Source: Bog-473 sp963738135 (GTDB taxonomy: Bacteria > Actinomycetota > Acidimicrobiia > Acidimicrobiales > RAAP-2). Taken from it: a stretch of 64,000 nucleotides of DNA. Of this stretch, positions 1 through 8,180 are shown piece after piece; position 1 is the stretch's first letter, and each line of letters opens with the position of its first letter. The translations under genes and the position numbers were made by a program. Location of the stretch: positions 124,001-188,000 of the forward strand of contig CAVTVK010000004.1 of NCBI GenBank assembly GCA_963738135.1, written 5' to 3'. A model generated the notes under the pieces. The model did no database searches and was not told the origin of the DNA. It was given only the letters and a program-made list of their open reading frames with translations.

Positions 1-307
1 ACCGGACAGCTCCAGATGATCCCGGGCTCGCACCGGGGCACATCCCGGCTCCCGAGCGCCGCGTGAAGCCGAGGAGCATGCCGTCGTGGCGCTCACCACC
101 GAGCCCGGCGACGTCACCGTGCACTTCGGCCACACGCTGCACGCCGCGCCGCCGCCCGAGGACCCGCACGCCGACGGCCGCCGGGCGCTCTACCTCTCGT
201 TCGTGCCGCCACTGACCTTCGAGATGGTCGGCCCCGGGCAGGGATACAACGACGTGCTCTTCACCAAGAACGAGGGGCGAGTGCAGCACGTCGACCAGTT
301 CAACTAG
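1..307 (+). CDS. Phytanoyl-CoA dioxygenase (PhyH) family protein, C-terminal part, frameshifted
   Basis: Only the 3' end of this gene is in the window. Bases 3-60 read IPGSHRG, the motif that PhyH-type Fe(II)/2-oxoglutarate oxygenases carry before the distal iron-binding His. The segment after about 65 reads EPGDVTVHFGHTLHAAPPP, which carries the distal His (the H of TLHAAPPP) and the usual tail. The two blocks are in different frames. At least two single-base shifts, near 35 and near 60, are needed to join HRG-HIPAPERR to EAEEHAVVAL. The family hydroxylates acyl-CoAs or small secondary metabolites; the substrate cannot be told from this fragment. The TAG stop is at 305-307. A short in-frame GTG at 86 is not a real start. 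Confidence 0.75.
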
Positions 308-424
308 TCGAGACGCCCGACGAAGGAGAGGTCCGACCGGTACTGTCGCTACGCCGAGGTCGTCGACCGGCCGGGGCACGCTACGGTGCGAGCGTCGAGC
401 AAAGACGGCGATCGGAGAGCAGGA

Positions 425-871
425 ATGACCTCGAAGTCAGATTTCACGACTGAGGAGTGGCAGCTGATCCTCGAAGCACCCCCGAGCGCGGGGCTGATCG
501 TGGTCACCGCTCAGCGAGGTGGATCGTTCCGCGAGACCGTCGCCATGGCCAAGGCCTACGTGGAGGCCCGCCAGCAGCACGGCAAGAGCGAGCTCCTCGA
601 CGCCATCGTCGCGGCAAAGCCCGAGCGGGACCACACGCACTACCACTCCCCCGAGGAGCTCAAGGAGCACGCCTGCAGCACCTGCGTGACGCCGTGGCGC
701 TGCTGGGGACCAAGTCGACCCCGGAAGAGGTCGGACGAATATCGCCGCTTCATCGTCACGCTGTCGCAGCGAGTCGCGGCCGCCCACCGGGAGCACGGTC
801 AGGATGTGAGCGAAGCCGAGCAGGCCGCAATCGACGAGATCGCGGCGGCACTCGGCGCGCCTGCCGCCTAG
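425..871 (+). CDS. Conserved hypothetical protein with a compensating frameshift pair
   Basis: I do not recognise a named family. The ATG at 425 follows a GGAGAGCAGGA ribosome-binding site and begins MTSKSDFTTEEWQLILEAPP. The product is about 148 residues, soluble and helical, with an acidic Ala/Glu-rich C-terminus. In the raw frame, residues about 83-103 are Cys/Trp/Pro-rich and do not fit (CSTCVTPWRCWG). The next frame over the same bases gives LQHLRDAVALLGTKSTPEEV, which continues the helical pattern. A missing base near 672 and an extra base near 735 would restore one smooth protein. The 3' end overlaps the convergent SnoaL-like gene by 4 bp. No function is proposed. Confidence 0.7.
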   Translation: MTSKSDFTTEEWQLILEAPPSAGLIVVTAQRGGSFRETVAMAKAYVEARQQHGKSELLDAIVAAKPERDHTHYHSPEELKEHACSTCVTPWRCWGPSRPRKRSDEYRRFIVTLSQRVAAAHREHGQDVSEAEQAAIDEIAAALGAPAA

Positions 872-1279
872 GACTCGGGACCGGTGAGGTCCATCCGCAG
901 GCGGGTCAGGGTCGAGGACGCGATGCGCCACTCCCCCTCGACCAGCGCATAGGTCTCGTGATAGTGGCCGTCGCCCTGCATGCGGGTGCCGTCCGGCCAC
1001 ACGATGTCGTCGTGCAGCGCCCAGATACCAGTGGCCGTCGTAGCTGAGGTGAGCGGTGATCTCGGGCATGTGGCCCTGGTGCACGGTGACGGCATCGGCC
1101 AGCGTCTGCTGCAGGAACTCCAAGAACTCGTCCGCGCCGCTGACCACGCCACCGCCCGACGCCGTCGTATCCATGACGACATCGTCGGCGAAGACCCGGC
1201 GCATGCCGGCCCAGTCCTTGGTGTCCATCGTCCGGAAGTAGCGGGCCTTCAGCTGCTTGATCGCCTCGATGTCATCCAC
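868..1279 (-). CDS. SnoaL-like (NTF2-fold) protein, one frameshift
   Basis: GTG at 1279 gives VDDIEAIKQLKARYFRTMD, the typical opening of NTF2-like/SnoaL proteins related to ring-hydroxylating dioxygenase small subunits. The C-terminal half, read in the neighbouring frame, has the family blocks TATGIWALHDDIVWPDG and GHYHETYALVEGEWRI. A one-base shift near 1050 joins the halves, giving about 137 residues, the usual size. Members act as small isomerases, dehydratases or hydroxylase partners on polyketide, steroid or aromatic substrates; the exact role is unknown here. It is the last gene of a minus-strand trio with VOC and EthD proteins. Its 3' end overlaps the opposing hypothetical gene by 4 bp. 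Confidence 0.8.
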
Positions 1280-1299
1280 CGGTGGTTTCGCCGATCCGC

Positions 1300-1765
1300 T
1301 CAGGAGAACCGCGCCGCCCTGGTGCCCGGCGGGTTGAACGTGCCCGGAACCGCGTCGGGGTTCTCGACGCAGCACCTCGCACTCGAGGCCGTCGGGATCC
1401 CGGAAGAACAGGCTGAGCATCGGCCCGAAGTCGGTGACGAAGTCGTCCGCCGCGCCGCGGGCCACGAGCCGCCGGCGGATCTCCTCGAAGTCGGGCAGGG
1501 ATGCCGCCTGCAGGGCGAGATGGTCGAGGCGGCCCCGCCCGAACATCGGCACCTGACGGTCGGCCTCGGTGTTCCCCTCCATCTGGAAGACGTTGAGCTC
1601 GGCCCAGTCGCCGATCTTGATGATGGAGAGGCGCGGGCCGTCGCTGCCGGGGGGCTCGGCTCCGTCCCGGAGGATCTCGGCGTCGAAGACGTCCGTGTAG
1701 AAGTCGTTCAGGCGAGAGGCGTCGTTGGTGATGACGGCGACATGGTTCAGGCCCTTCAGCAGCAT
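1300..1765 (-). CDS. VOC-superfamily (glyoxalase/extradiol dioxygenase-like) protein, one frameshift
   Basis: The start MLLKGLNHVAVITNDASRL is the classic first beta strand of the vicinal-oxygen-chelate fold, with a likely metal-binding His (NHVAV). A second metal-binding block is RLDHLALQAAS, and FFRDPDGLECEVLRR carries the usual terminal Glu. The fold thus holds two beta-alpha-beta-beta-beta modules in about 155 residues. After ECEVLRR the true tail (NPDAVPGTFNPPG) lies one frame over, so a single-base shift near 1375 is present and the stop is TGA at 1302-1300. The family covers glyoxalases, ring-cleavage dioxygenases and epimerases. Its place between EthD and SnoaL proteins suggests aromatic or cyclic-substrate catabolism. 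Confidence 0.82.
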
Positions 1766-1789
1766 GGTGTCTCGCTCCTCAATGAATGG

Positions 1790-2077
1790 TCAGCCGACGA
1801 TCTCGCTCGTCTGCAGCACGGGCGCGATGGTCGTGTAGTTGGCGACGTCGGCGAGGACGTCCGCCGTGCCCTCTGCCGCCATGGCCTGGTGGAGGGCGTC
1901 GAGGGACTCGAAGGTCACGTGCACGGCGGCCACATACGGGCCGTCGACACCCTTGTCGATCTCGGCGCTCACGGGTGACCATGTGCGCACGACGAGCGGG
2001 ACGTGCTTCTCCCGGTAGTAGTCGTGGTCGAACGACGCGCCCTCGGTCGCCGGATAGAACACGGACACTCGGATCAT
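1790..2077 (-). CDS. EthD family protein
   Basis: This 95-residue protein opens MIRVSVFYPATEGASFDHDYYREKH. The FDHDYYREKHVPLV block is the hallmark of EthD-like ferredoxin-fold (dimeric alpha-beta barrel) proteins. EthD was named for ethyl tert-butyl ether degradation, where it is needed but its catalytic role is unclear; relatives include dehydratases and decarboxylases of polyketides and aromatics. A GGGAG ribosome-binding site precedes the ATG at 2077. It is the first gene of a three-gene minus-strand unit, with the VOC gene starting 24 bp after its stop. The frame is intact. Confidence 0.85.
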   Translation of the reverse strand: MIRVSVFYPATEGASFDHDYYREKHVPLVVRTWSPVSAEIDKGVDGPYVAAVHVTFESLDALHQAMAAEGTADVLADVANYTTIAPVLQTSEIVG

Positions 2078-2130
2078 GGATGTGCTCCCTTGCTCGTCCC
2101 ACCGCAGTCTGCCAGGTGTCGATCGGGACG

Positions 2131-2163
2131 GTGCCCGGACAGTGCCCGGACAGTGCCCGGAGT
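2131..2163. repeat. Three tandem 11-bp repeats between EthD and dnaE2
   Basis: Units gtgcccggaca, gtgcccggaca and gtgcccggagt follow one another without gaps. They lie in the 109-bp stretch (2078-2186) between the EthD start and the dnaE2 stop. This stretch must hold the EthD-operon promoter, because both genes are on the minus strand. I see no clear -10/-35 pair in it. Confidence 0.7.
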
Positions 2164-2186
2164 GGAACGAGCGTGCGACCCGGTTC

Positions 2187-5100
2187 CTACCGGAAGTCCC
2201 GGCTGGCCGGCACCGCCGTCCCCACCACCAGCACCTCCACCCGCTCGGCGTCGAAGCTGACCGCCCCCTGCCCCTTGCGCACGCGCCCGCGGATCAGCAG
2301 CACGGGCGCGTGGCGGGCCACGTGCTTCCAGCGGGCCCAGGCCCCGCGGGAGAAGACCACGTTCACGTGGCCCGTCTCGTCCTCCAGATTGACGAAGACC
2401 GCGCCCCGGGCCGTCTCGGGATGCTGGCGGTGCGTCACCACGCCGGCCACGGAGGCCCGCTCGCCGTCATCGCACGCCTCCAGCGCGACGGCCGTCCGCA
2501 CGTCCATGGCCTCGAGCCGTTCCCGGGCGAGATGCATGGCCGTGCGCTCGGGCGCCAGCCCCAGCGCCCACAGGTCGTCGCCCACCGCGTCGTAGGGGCT
2601 GGGCGCCGGCAGCGGCGGTGCGTCGGCTCCCACCACCACCCCCGGCAGGCGATCCGGCGTGCCCTGGGCCGCCGCGCCGGCCGCCCACACCAGCCGGCGT
2701 CGGGAGGCCGTCGTACCGCTGCCCTCTCCGTCCTCCCCCCGCTCCCGGACTCGGGCTCGGGCGCCTCGGGGTCGAGCGCGCCGGCGGCGGCCAGCGTCTC
2801 GAGCTGCGCCTGGGTCGCCGCCGCCCGGCGCACCAGGTCCTCGCCCCCGGTCCAGGGACGACCCGCCACGATGCGCGCCGCCGTGGCGATCGCCCACCCC
2901 GCGCACCGACCCCAGCCCGAGGCGCAGCACCGCCTCCCCCGGCCCGCCGCGCTCGAGCGCCGCCCCCACCTCGGAGCGGTTCACGTGCGGCCGGCGCACG
3001 CGCACCCCGTGCCGGCGAGCGTCGGCCACCAGCGACTGGGGCGACCAGAAGCCCATGGGCTGCGAGTTCAGGAGCCCCGCGGTGAATGCCGCCGGGTAGT
3101 GCAGCTTCAACCAGGCCGAGGAGTACACCAGGTGGGCGAACGACACCGAGTGCGACTCGGGGAAGCCGAAGTTGGCGAAGGCGGCCAGCGCGTCGAAGAC
3201 CTGGTCCGCCACGGCGCCCGTCACGCCGCGCGCCGCCATGCCGTCGAAGAGCCGCGCCCGCATCTTCTCCATCCGTGCCGCTGAGCGCTTGGCCGCCATG
3301 GCCTGGCGCAGCTCGTCGGCGTCGGCTGCGCTGAAGCCGGCGATGGCCACCGCCATCTCCATCAGCTGCTCCTGGAAGAGCGGGACCCCGAGCGTGCGCC
3401 TGAGGATCGGCTCGAGCAGCGGGTGCAGGTAGGTGACCTCCTCCTCGCCCCGGCGCCGGCGGATGTAGGGGTTCACCGCGTGGCCCTGAATGGGGCCGGG
3501 CCGGATGAGCGCCACCTCAATGGCGATGTCGTAGAAGTTGCGCGGCCGCACCCGGGGCAGGGTCCCCATCTGGGCCCGGCTCTCGACCTGGAAGACCCCG
3601 ACCGTGTCGGCCCGGCACAACAGGTCGTAGACCGCGTCCTCCTGGGGCAGCTGCCCTAGGTCGACCTCCACGCCGTAGAAGGCGTGCACCAGGTCGACCA
3701 TGCGGTGCAGCGCCTCGAGCATGCCGAGGCCGAGCAGGTCGAACTTCACCAGCCCGATGGCGGCGCAGTCGTCCTTGTCCCACTGCAGCACGCTTCGCCC
3801 CGGCATACGTCCCCACTCCACCGGGCACACCTCGACCACCGGCCGGTCGCACAGCACCATGCCGGCCGAGTGGATGCCGAGATGGCGCGGGCGGTCCAGC
3901 ACCTCGGCTGCCAGCTCGGCCACCAGCGGCGGCACGCCCCCGCCCTGGGCCTCGGACACCTCCTCCACGGCGGCCGCGGACGAGATGCCGCGCCCGTGCC
4001 CCGCGTCGATGCCGGCCGACCAGGCGTCCACCTGCTCCTGCGTGAAACCGAACGCCTTGCCCACGTCGCGCACGGCCGAGCGCGGCCGGTACGTGATGAC
4101 GTTGGCCACCTGGGCCGCGTGGCGGCGGCCGTAGCGCTCGTACACGTACTGAATGACCTCTTCGCGTCGCTCCGACTCGATGTCCACGTCGATGTCCGGC
4201 GGCCCGTCACGCGCCGGCGAGAGAAAGCGCTCGAACAACAGCCCGAGATCGACGGCGTCGACGTTGGTCACGCCGAGCGCGTAACAGACGGCCGAGTTGG
4301 CCGCCGAGCCGCGCCCCTGGCAGTAGATGTCGAGCCGCCGGCACACCTGCGCGATGTCCCACACCACGAGGAAGTAGCCGGCGAAACCCAGTTGGCCGAT
4401 CACCGCGAGCTCGTGCTCGATCTGTTTCCAGGCGCCTGGCACCCGCTCGGCCCCGGGCGGCCCGTAGCGCGCCGTCGCCCCTTCGATGACCAGCTGGCGC
4501 AGATAGCCCTGCTCGTCCATGCCGGTGGGGACGGGAAAGTCGGGCAGCCGCGGTGCCACGAGGCGCAGGTCGAAGGCGCAGGCGCGCCCGAGCTCGGCGG
4601 CACGCGCGACCACACCGGGCCAGCGGGCGAAGCGCCGGGTCTGCTCGGCGGCGGAGCGCAGGCAGGCCGCCGGAGCCGAAGGAAGCCAGCCCTCCAGCTC
4701 GACCAGAGGACGCCGCGCCCGCACGGCGGCGAGCGTGGTAGCCAGCCTGAAGCCGCCTGGCGTGGCGTAGTGCACGTTGTTGGTGGCCACGGCGTCCACG
4801 TCCCACTCGACGGCAAGGCGGGCCAGTGCGTCGTTGCGCGCCGTGTCGAGCGGGTCCCCGTGGTCCCACAGCTCCAACGCGACGTTGACGCGCCCGAACG
4901 CGTCGACGAGGCGCCCCACCTCCCGGGAGGCCGCCCGGGGCCCCGCATCCATCAGCGCGGCGGGGACCGCCCCCTTCCGGCAGCCACTGAGCACCAGCCA
5001 GTGGTCCCCCGCGGCGCGGGCCAGCGCGTCGAGGGTGAAGACGGGCTTGCCCTTCTCCCCGCCCGCCAGGTGCGCGTCGGCCAGCACGCTCGAGAGGCGC

Positions 5101-5396
5101 GCGTAGCCCTCGGGGTCCCGGGCCAGCAGGACGAGATGCGCGCCCGTCGGATCGGGCTCGCCGGTGCGCGCGCTGGCCGGCGCCAGCGTCACCTCGGAGC
5201 CGAAGACGGTCGGCAGCCCGCACACCCGCGCCGCCTCGGCGAAGCGCACCACCCCGTAGAAGCCGTGATGGTCCGTCAACGCCAGCGCGTCCAGCCCGAG
5301 CCGGTCCGCCTCGGCCACCAGCTCCTCGGGGTCGCTGCTGCCATCGAGGAAGCTGAACCCCGAGTGGGCATGCAGCTCGGCGTAGGCCTCGGCCAT
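2187..5396 (-). CDS. dnaE2: Error-prone DNA polymerase DnaE2 (C-family), two compensating frameshifts
   Basis: DnaE2 is the C-family polymerase that extends past lesions in the SOS mutasome. The N-terminal PHP domain begins AYAELHAHSGFSFLDGSS and continues LALTDHHGFYG. The palm triad region reads PPDIDVDIESERREEV near residue 400. A C-terminal OB-fold block (VFVNLEDETGHVNVVF) ends the protein. The raw frame gives 1069 residues, a normal family length. A stretch of about 55 residues is out of frame: shifts near 2890 and near 2720-2740 restore ATAARIVAGRPWTGGEDLVR and join it to RRRLVWAAGAAAQGTPDRLP. The ATG overlaps the imuB stop (TGATG), so translation is coupled. It is co-transcribed with imuB and imuA' from an SOS-box promoter. 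Confidence 0.93.
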   Translation of the reverse strand: MAEAYAELHAHSGFSFLDGSSDPEELVAEADRLGLDALALTDHHGFYGVVRFAEAARVCGLPTVFGSEVTLAPASARTGEPDPTGAHLVLLARDPEGYARLSSVLADAHLAGGEKGKPVFTLDALARAAGDHWLVLSGCRKGAVPAALMDAGPRAASREVGRLVDAFGRVNVALELWDHGDPLDTARNDALARLAVEWDVDAVATNNVHYATPGGFRLATTLAAVRARRPLVELEGWLPSAPAACLRSAAEQTRRFARWPGVVARAAELGRACAFDLRLVAPRLPDFPVPTGMDEQGYLRQLVIEGATARYGPPGAERVPGAWKQIEHELAVIGQLGFAGYFLVVWDIAQVCRRLDIYCQGRGSAANSAVCYALGVTNVDAVDLGLLFERFLSPARDGPPDIDVDIESERREEVIQYVYERYGRRHAAQVANVITYRPRSAVRDVGKAFGFTQEQVDAWSAGIDAGHGRGISSAAAVEEVSEAQGGGVPPLVAELAAEVLDRPRHLGIHSAGMVLCDRPVVEVCPVEWGRMPGRSVLQWDKDDCAAIGLVKFDLLGLGMLEALHRMVDLVHAFYGVEVDLGQLPQEDAVYDLLCRADTVGVFQVESRAQMGTLPRVRPRNFYDIAIEVALIRPGPIQGHAVNPYIRRRRGEEEVTYLHPLLEPILRRTLGVPLFQEQLMEMAVAIAGFSAADADELRQAMAAKRSAARMEKMRARLFDGMAARGVTGAVADQVFDALAAFANFGFPESHSVSFAHLVYSSAWLKLHYPAAFTAGLLNSQPMGFWSPQSLVADARRHGVRVRRPHVNRSEVGAALERGGPGEAVLRLGLGSVRGVGDRHGGAHRGGSSLDRGRGPGAPGGGDPGAARDAGRRRRARPRGARARVRERGEDGEGSGTTASRRRLVWAAGAAAQGTPDRLPGVVVGADAPPLPAPSPYDAVGDDLWALGLAPERTAMHLARERLEAMDVRTAVALEACDDGERASVAGVVTHRQHPETARGAVFVNLEDETGHVNVVFSRGAWARWKHVARHAPVLLIRGRVRKGQGAVSFDAERVEVLVVGTAVPASRDFR

Positions 5397-6487
5397 CAGT
5401 CGTAGACCGCTTCAATCCACCACTGCCCCCGCTCGGTGCACAGCAGACGCGCCACCCCTTCGACGGTGACCACCTGCAGCCGGGCCCGGTGCCGGCGCAC
5501 CGACCACCAGCGCTCGGTGACCGGCCAGGGGCCGGCCCACCCGAGGACCGGCTGCCAGGGACCACCCGCGACCGACAGCCGCTCGATCCCCCCGGTGAGC
5601 AGCCCCCGCCCGCTCACCGCGACGGCACGGCCGGCGGCGTCGGCCAGCTCGGCACGCAGCGGGACCCGCAACACGTCGGTCGGTGCCGGCGGGGGGACCT
5701 GCCCCGGCCACGGCGCGCCGGCCGGCGGCGCCTCGGCCTCGGGGCTGCCCCAGGGCAGCAGCACGGACTGGCCGGCCGGATCCCGCCCGCCGCGCAGCCG
5801 GCCCATCACCACGGCCTCCACCCCCAGGCGCTCTTGCACACGGACGAAGGAGCGGGCGGCCCGGTTGTCGGCCTCGGAGGACCCGCCGAAAAAGCCGGGC
5901 TGGGAAGGCGGGGGCGGGACGTCGGGGCCCCGGTCGGGGTCCTCGCCCCGGGCCACCCGCAGCCGCCGCTCGATGCCGCGGTCGCGCAGCCCGGCCAGCT
6001 CCCCGTTCTCCCCCCGGGCCACCGCGTGGCAGACGGCGGCGTCCGCCCCGAAGCGGTCCGAGATGCTCGCCGCGGGCAGGGCGGCCAGCTGGGCCAGGGT
6101 GGTCACCCCCAGCCGCTGCAAGGTGACGGCCAGGTCGGGACGGGCCAGCGTGGCCACCGACCAGGGGCCGAGGAAGTCGGCCGTCCCCCCGGGCGGGACG
6201 ATCAGCCCCGAACGGGCGGCGAGTATGGCCGCGAAGAGCCCGTCGGCCACGCCGATGGCGACCTCCTCGCCCACGATGGCGGCCAGGCGCGCCGCCACCG
6301 CCTCCTCGCCACCGAAGAACCGGGCCGGCCCGCGGGCGGGCAGCGCGCCGACCCCGAGGCGGACCGGATGGACCCACGGGCAGAGCTCGCCCGCCTGCTG
6401 CAGGACGCGGGCGAACCGCCGGGCTTCCTCCCCCTTCGCCCCCTCCTGAAGGAGCTCGGGACACCAGATGACGACCAACCGTTCCAC
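5396..6487 (-). CDS. imuB: ImuB-like Y-family polymerase homologue, unusually short
   Basis: ImuB is the inactive Y-family scaffold that links DnaE2 and ImuA' to the sliding clamp. GTG at 6487 gives ERLVVIWCPELL. Typical blocks follow: GVGALPARGPARFFGGEEAV, a helix-hairpin-helix-like stretch LQRLGVTTLAQLAALPAA, SDRFGADA, and the C-terminal WAGPWPVTERWW and GQWWIEAVYD. A possible clamp-binding motif QPGFFGG is at residues 196-202. The protein has 363 residues, while the family is usually about 500-530. From memory of mycobacterial ImuB, about 60 residues of the N-terminal palm/finger region and over 100 residues of the little-finger region are missing. No frameshift is visible across the joins. 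It lies between imuA' (22 bp away) and dnaE2 (overlapping). Confidence 0.85.
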   Translation of the reverse strand: MERLVVIWCPELLQEGAKGEEARRFARVLQQAGELCPWVHPVRLGVGALPARGPARFFGGEEAVAARLAAIVGEEVAIGVADGLFAAILAARSGLIVPPGGTADFLGPWSVATLARPDLAVTLQRLGVTTLAQLAALPAASISDRFGADAAVCHAVARGENGELAGLRDRGIERRLRVARGEDPDRGPDVPPPPSQPGFFGGSSEADNRAARSFVRVQERLGVEAVVMGRLRGGRDPAGQSVLLPWGSPEAEAPPAGAPWPGQVPPPAPTDVLRVPLRAELADAAGRAVAVSGRGLLTGGIERLSVAGGPWQPVLGWAGPWPVTERWWSVRRHRARLQVVTVEGVARLLCTERGQWWIEAVYD

Positions 6488-6509
6488 CACGTCTTCTCCA
6501 CCGCTCCGC

Positions 6510-7340
6510 TCAGGCCGCCTCCGGCCCGTCACCGGGATCGGCTCCCGCCGGCCCGCGCCTGTCCGCTCCGCCCTGCACGTCCCCGTCCTTCTTGTCCCCG
6601 TCCTTCTTGTCCCCGTCCTTCTTGTCCCCGTCTGCCGTGTCCCCTTCTTCGTCGGCTCCCTCGACGGCACCCGAGCAGGCGGGGAGCCAGAGCGAGCACT
6701 CGCTGACCCGGCCGGCGCCCCGGCGCCCGCTGACCCGCACCTCGGCCCGGCGGCCCTGCAGGTGCCCATGACCGCGCCCGACGCCCTCCCACTCGACCGC
6801 CCCGACCGAGAGGGCCAGATCGCCGCCCTCCGGCCAGGCGCCGGAGCCCTCGAGCAGGACCACCAGCGCGGCCTGGCGCTCGCGGGCACGCGCCGTCAGG
6901 TGGCGCGCCGCGGTCAGTCGAGCCCGGCCGGGCGGGCGGATCAGGACGGCGTCGACCCCCGAGAGGAGGTCGCCGGCCGCCTCGGCCCACCCGTTGCCGG
7001 GGTGGGGGACGAAGACGACCCGGCGCAGATCGAGCCCGAGGCCGGCGGCGGCCACCACCCCCGGGTCGGCCAGGCCCACGACGGCACACCAGCTCCCGGC
7101 GGCCGAGGCCGCCGCCATGAGGGCCAGGGCCAGGGTGGTGGCGCCGTGCCCGGGCGCCCCCGTCACCGTGGTGGTCGTGCCCCGGCGCAGGGAGCCGGCC
7201 GGGAAGAGGGGGGCCAGGGGCGGGGGCACCGGCAGGGTCCGCCCGGCCACCGGCGTGGTGGGCCGGATCCGGTCGGCCAACCCGGCCGGGAGCTCCCGGG
7301 AACGAGGGGGCGACGGGTCACTGGCAGGGAAAGCGAACAT
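6510..7340 (-). CDS. imuA: ImuA'-like RecA-fold protein of the DnaE2 mutasome
   Basis: This 276-residue protein has the RecA-like core of ImuA', which partners ImuB and DnaE2 in induced mutagenesis. GAPGHGATTLALALMAAASA fits a modified Walker A loop at about residues 63-70 (the Lys is absent), and VDAVLIRPPG is at the Walker B position. The C-terminal 45 residues are low complexity, with the pentapeptide KKDGD repeated three times, encoded by a 15-bp tandem repeat. The ATG at 7340 lies inside a perfect LexA palindrome and only a few bases from a candidate -10 (TAAGGT, 7354-7349), so the mRNA is probably leaderless. The next start downstream would cut conserved residues. It is first in the imuA'-imuB-dnaE2 operon. 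Confidence 0.82.
   Translation of the reverse strand: MFAFPASDPSPPRSRELPAGLADRIRPTTPVAGRTLPVPPPLAPLFPAGSLRRGTTTTVTGAPGHGATTLALALMAAASAAGSWCAVVGLADPGVVAAAGLGLDLRRVVFVPHPGNGWAEAAGDLLSGVDAVLIRPPGRARLTAARHLTARARERQAALVVLLEGSGAWPEGGDLALSVGAVEWEGVGRGHGHLQGRRAEVRVSGRRGAGRVSECSLWLPACSGAVEGADEEGDTADGDKKDGDKKDGDKKDGDVQGGADRRGPAGADPGDGPEAA
6579..6638. repeat. 15-bp coding tandem repeat in imuA'
   Basis: gtccccgtccttctt occurs three times without change (6579-6593, 6594-6608, 6609-6623). A fourth, degenerate unit follows at 6624-6638. Because 15 is a multiple of three, copy number changes keep the ImuA' frame and add or remove one KKDGD pentapeptide each. Confidence 0.9.
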
Positions 7341-7354
7341 ATGTTCGCACCTTA
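7333..7354 (-). promoter_or_regulatory. LexA (SOS) box and -10 of the imuA'-imuB-dnaE2 operon
   Basis: gcgaacatatgttcgc at 7333-7348 is a perfect 16-bp palindrome with the actinobacterial LexA core GAAC-N4-GTTC. The imuA' ATG (7340-7338) lies in its middle. Reading minus, TAAGGT at 7354-7349 is a plausible -10 that would start transcription about two bases before the ATG. LexA bound here would block both RNA polymerase and the start site. The same site is 100 bp from the divergent SRAP gene and may also affect it. Confidence 0.88.
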
Positions 7355-7448
7355 GCCAGGGCGTGTGCGGTCTGCTCAGAGAGCCGAACCCCCAGCTCAG
7401 CGAGCCGAACGCCCTTCAGACACCCCGCTGGGCCACAATGCAGCCCGC

Positions 7449-8180
7449 ATGTGTGGCCGCTTCGCTCTCTACACGCCCCCGGCCAAGATCGCCCGCTATT
7501 TCCAGGCCAACCTGGCCAAGGGCGCCGACGGGGAGCACGCCCCCAGCTGGAACGTCGCCCCGACTGACGCCGTACTCGGCGTGCGTGACCGCCCGGCCCG
7601 CCCGCCACAGCAGGGTCCGGCGGAAGAGGGCGGCGAGCCGGAGCGGATCCTCATGAATTTCCGCTGGGGCCTCATCCCCTGGTGGTCCAAGGACGCCAAG
7701 TCGGGCAGCCGGCTCTTCAACGCGCGCAGCGAGACCGTGGCCACACGGGCCTCGTTCCGCGAGGCCTTCCGGGAGCGGCGCATCATCGTCCCCGCCGACG
7801 GCTTCTACGAGTGGCACAAGACGAAGACCGGCGCCAAGCAGCCGCACTACTTCAGCCGGGCCGACGGGCAGCCGCTGGCCTTCGCCGGGCTGGCCGAGCG
7901 CTGGCGCGACAAGAACGGCGGCCCCGACGCACCGCTGATCAGGAGCTGCACCGTGATCACCTCGCCGGCCGGGGCAGACATGTCGGGCATTCACGACCGG
8001 ATGCCGGTGATCCTCGACCCTGCCATCTTCGACGTGTGGCTCGACCCGGCCAACGAGGACATCGAGGAACTACGAGCACTGTTGCGCCCGCCACCCGCCG
8101 GAACCGTGGTACACCACCCGGTGGGGCCACGGGTGGGGAGCGTTCGCAACAACGACGCTGCGCTCGTGGAAGCCGTATGA
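7449..8180 (+). CDS. yedK: SRAP (YedK/HMCES-like) DNA-protein crosslink protein
   Basis: SRAP proteins covalently trap abasic sites in single-stranded DNA through an N-terminal Cys. Starting at ATG 7449, Cys2 follows directly (MCGRFALYTP), as required once Met is removed. Other conserved positions are seen: N35 in SWNVAPT, WGLIPWW near 73-79, N91 in NARSE, the catalytic E121 in FYEWHK and H182 in GIHDRMPV. Length is 243 residues, somewhat above the E. coli size. Upstream in-frame codons exist but would put residues before Cys2. Divergent placement next to the SOS mutasome fits a role in damage tolerance. Its stop codon lies inside the first unit of the 17-bp repeat array. Confidence 0.93.
   Translation: MCGRFALYTPPAKIARYFQANLAKGADGEHAPSWNVAPTDAVLGVRDRPARPPQQGPAEEGGEPERILMNFRWGLIPWWSKDAKSGSRLFNARSETVATRASFREAFRERRIIVPADGFYEWHKTKTGAKQPHYFSRADGQPLAFAGLAERWRDKNGGPDAPLIRSCTVITSPAGADMSGIHDRMPVILDPAIFDVWLDPANEDIEELRALLRPPPAGTVVHHPVGPRVGSVRNNDAALVEAV

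Noticed and set aside
437..1765. One 442-residue minus-strand frame joining VOC and SnoaL sequences
   Set aside because: The single frame is produced by indels. The VOC stop at 1302-1300 and the SnoaL GTG at 1279 lie inside it, and its last third is not conserved. Two separate genes are annotated.
3684..5405. 573-residue plus-strand frame
   Set aside because: It is antisense to dnaE2, His/Arg/Pro-rich, and mirrors its third-position GC. No domain is visible.
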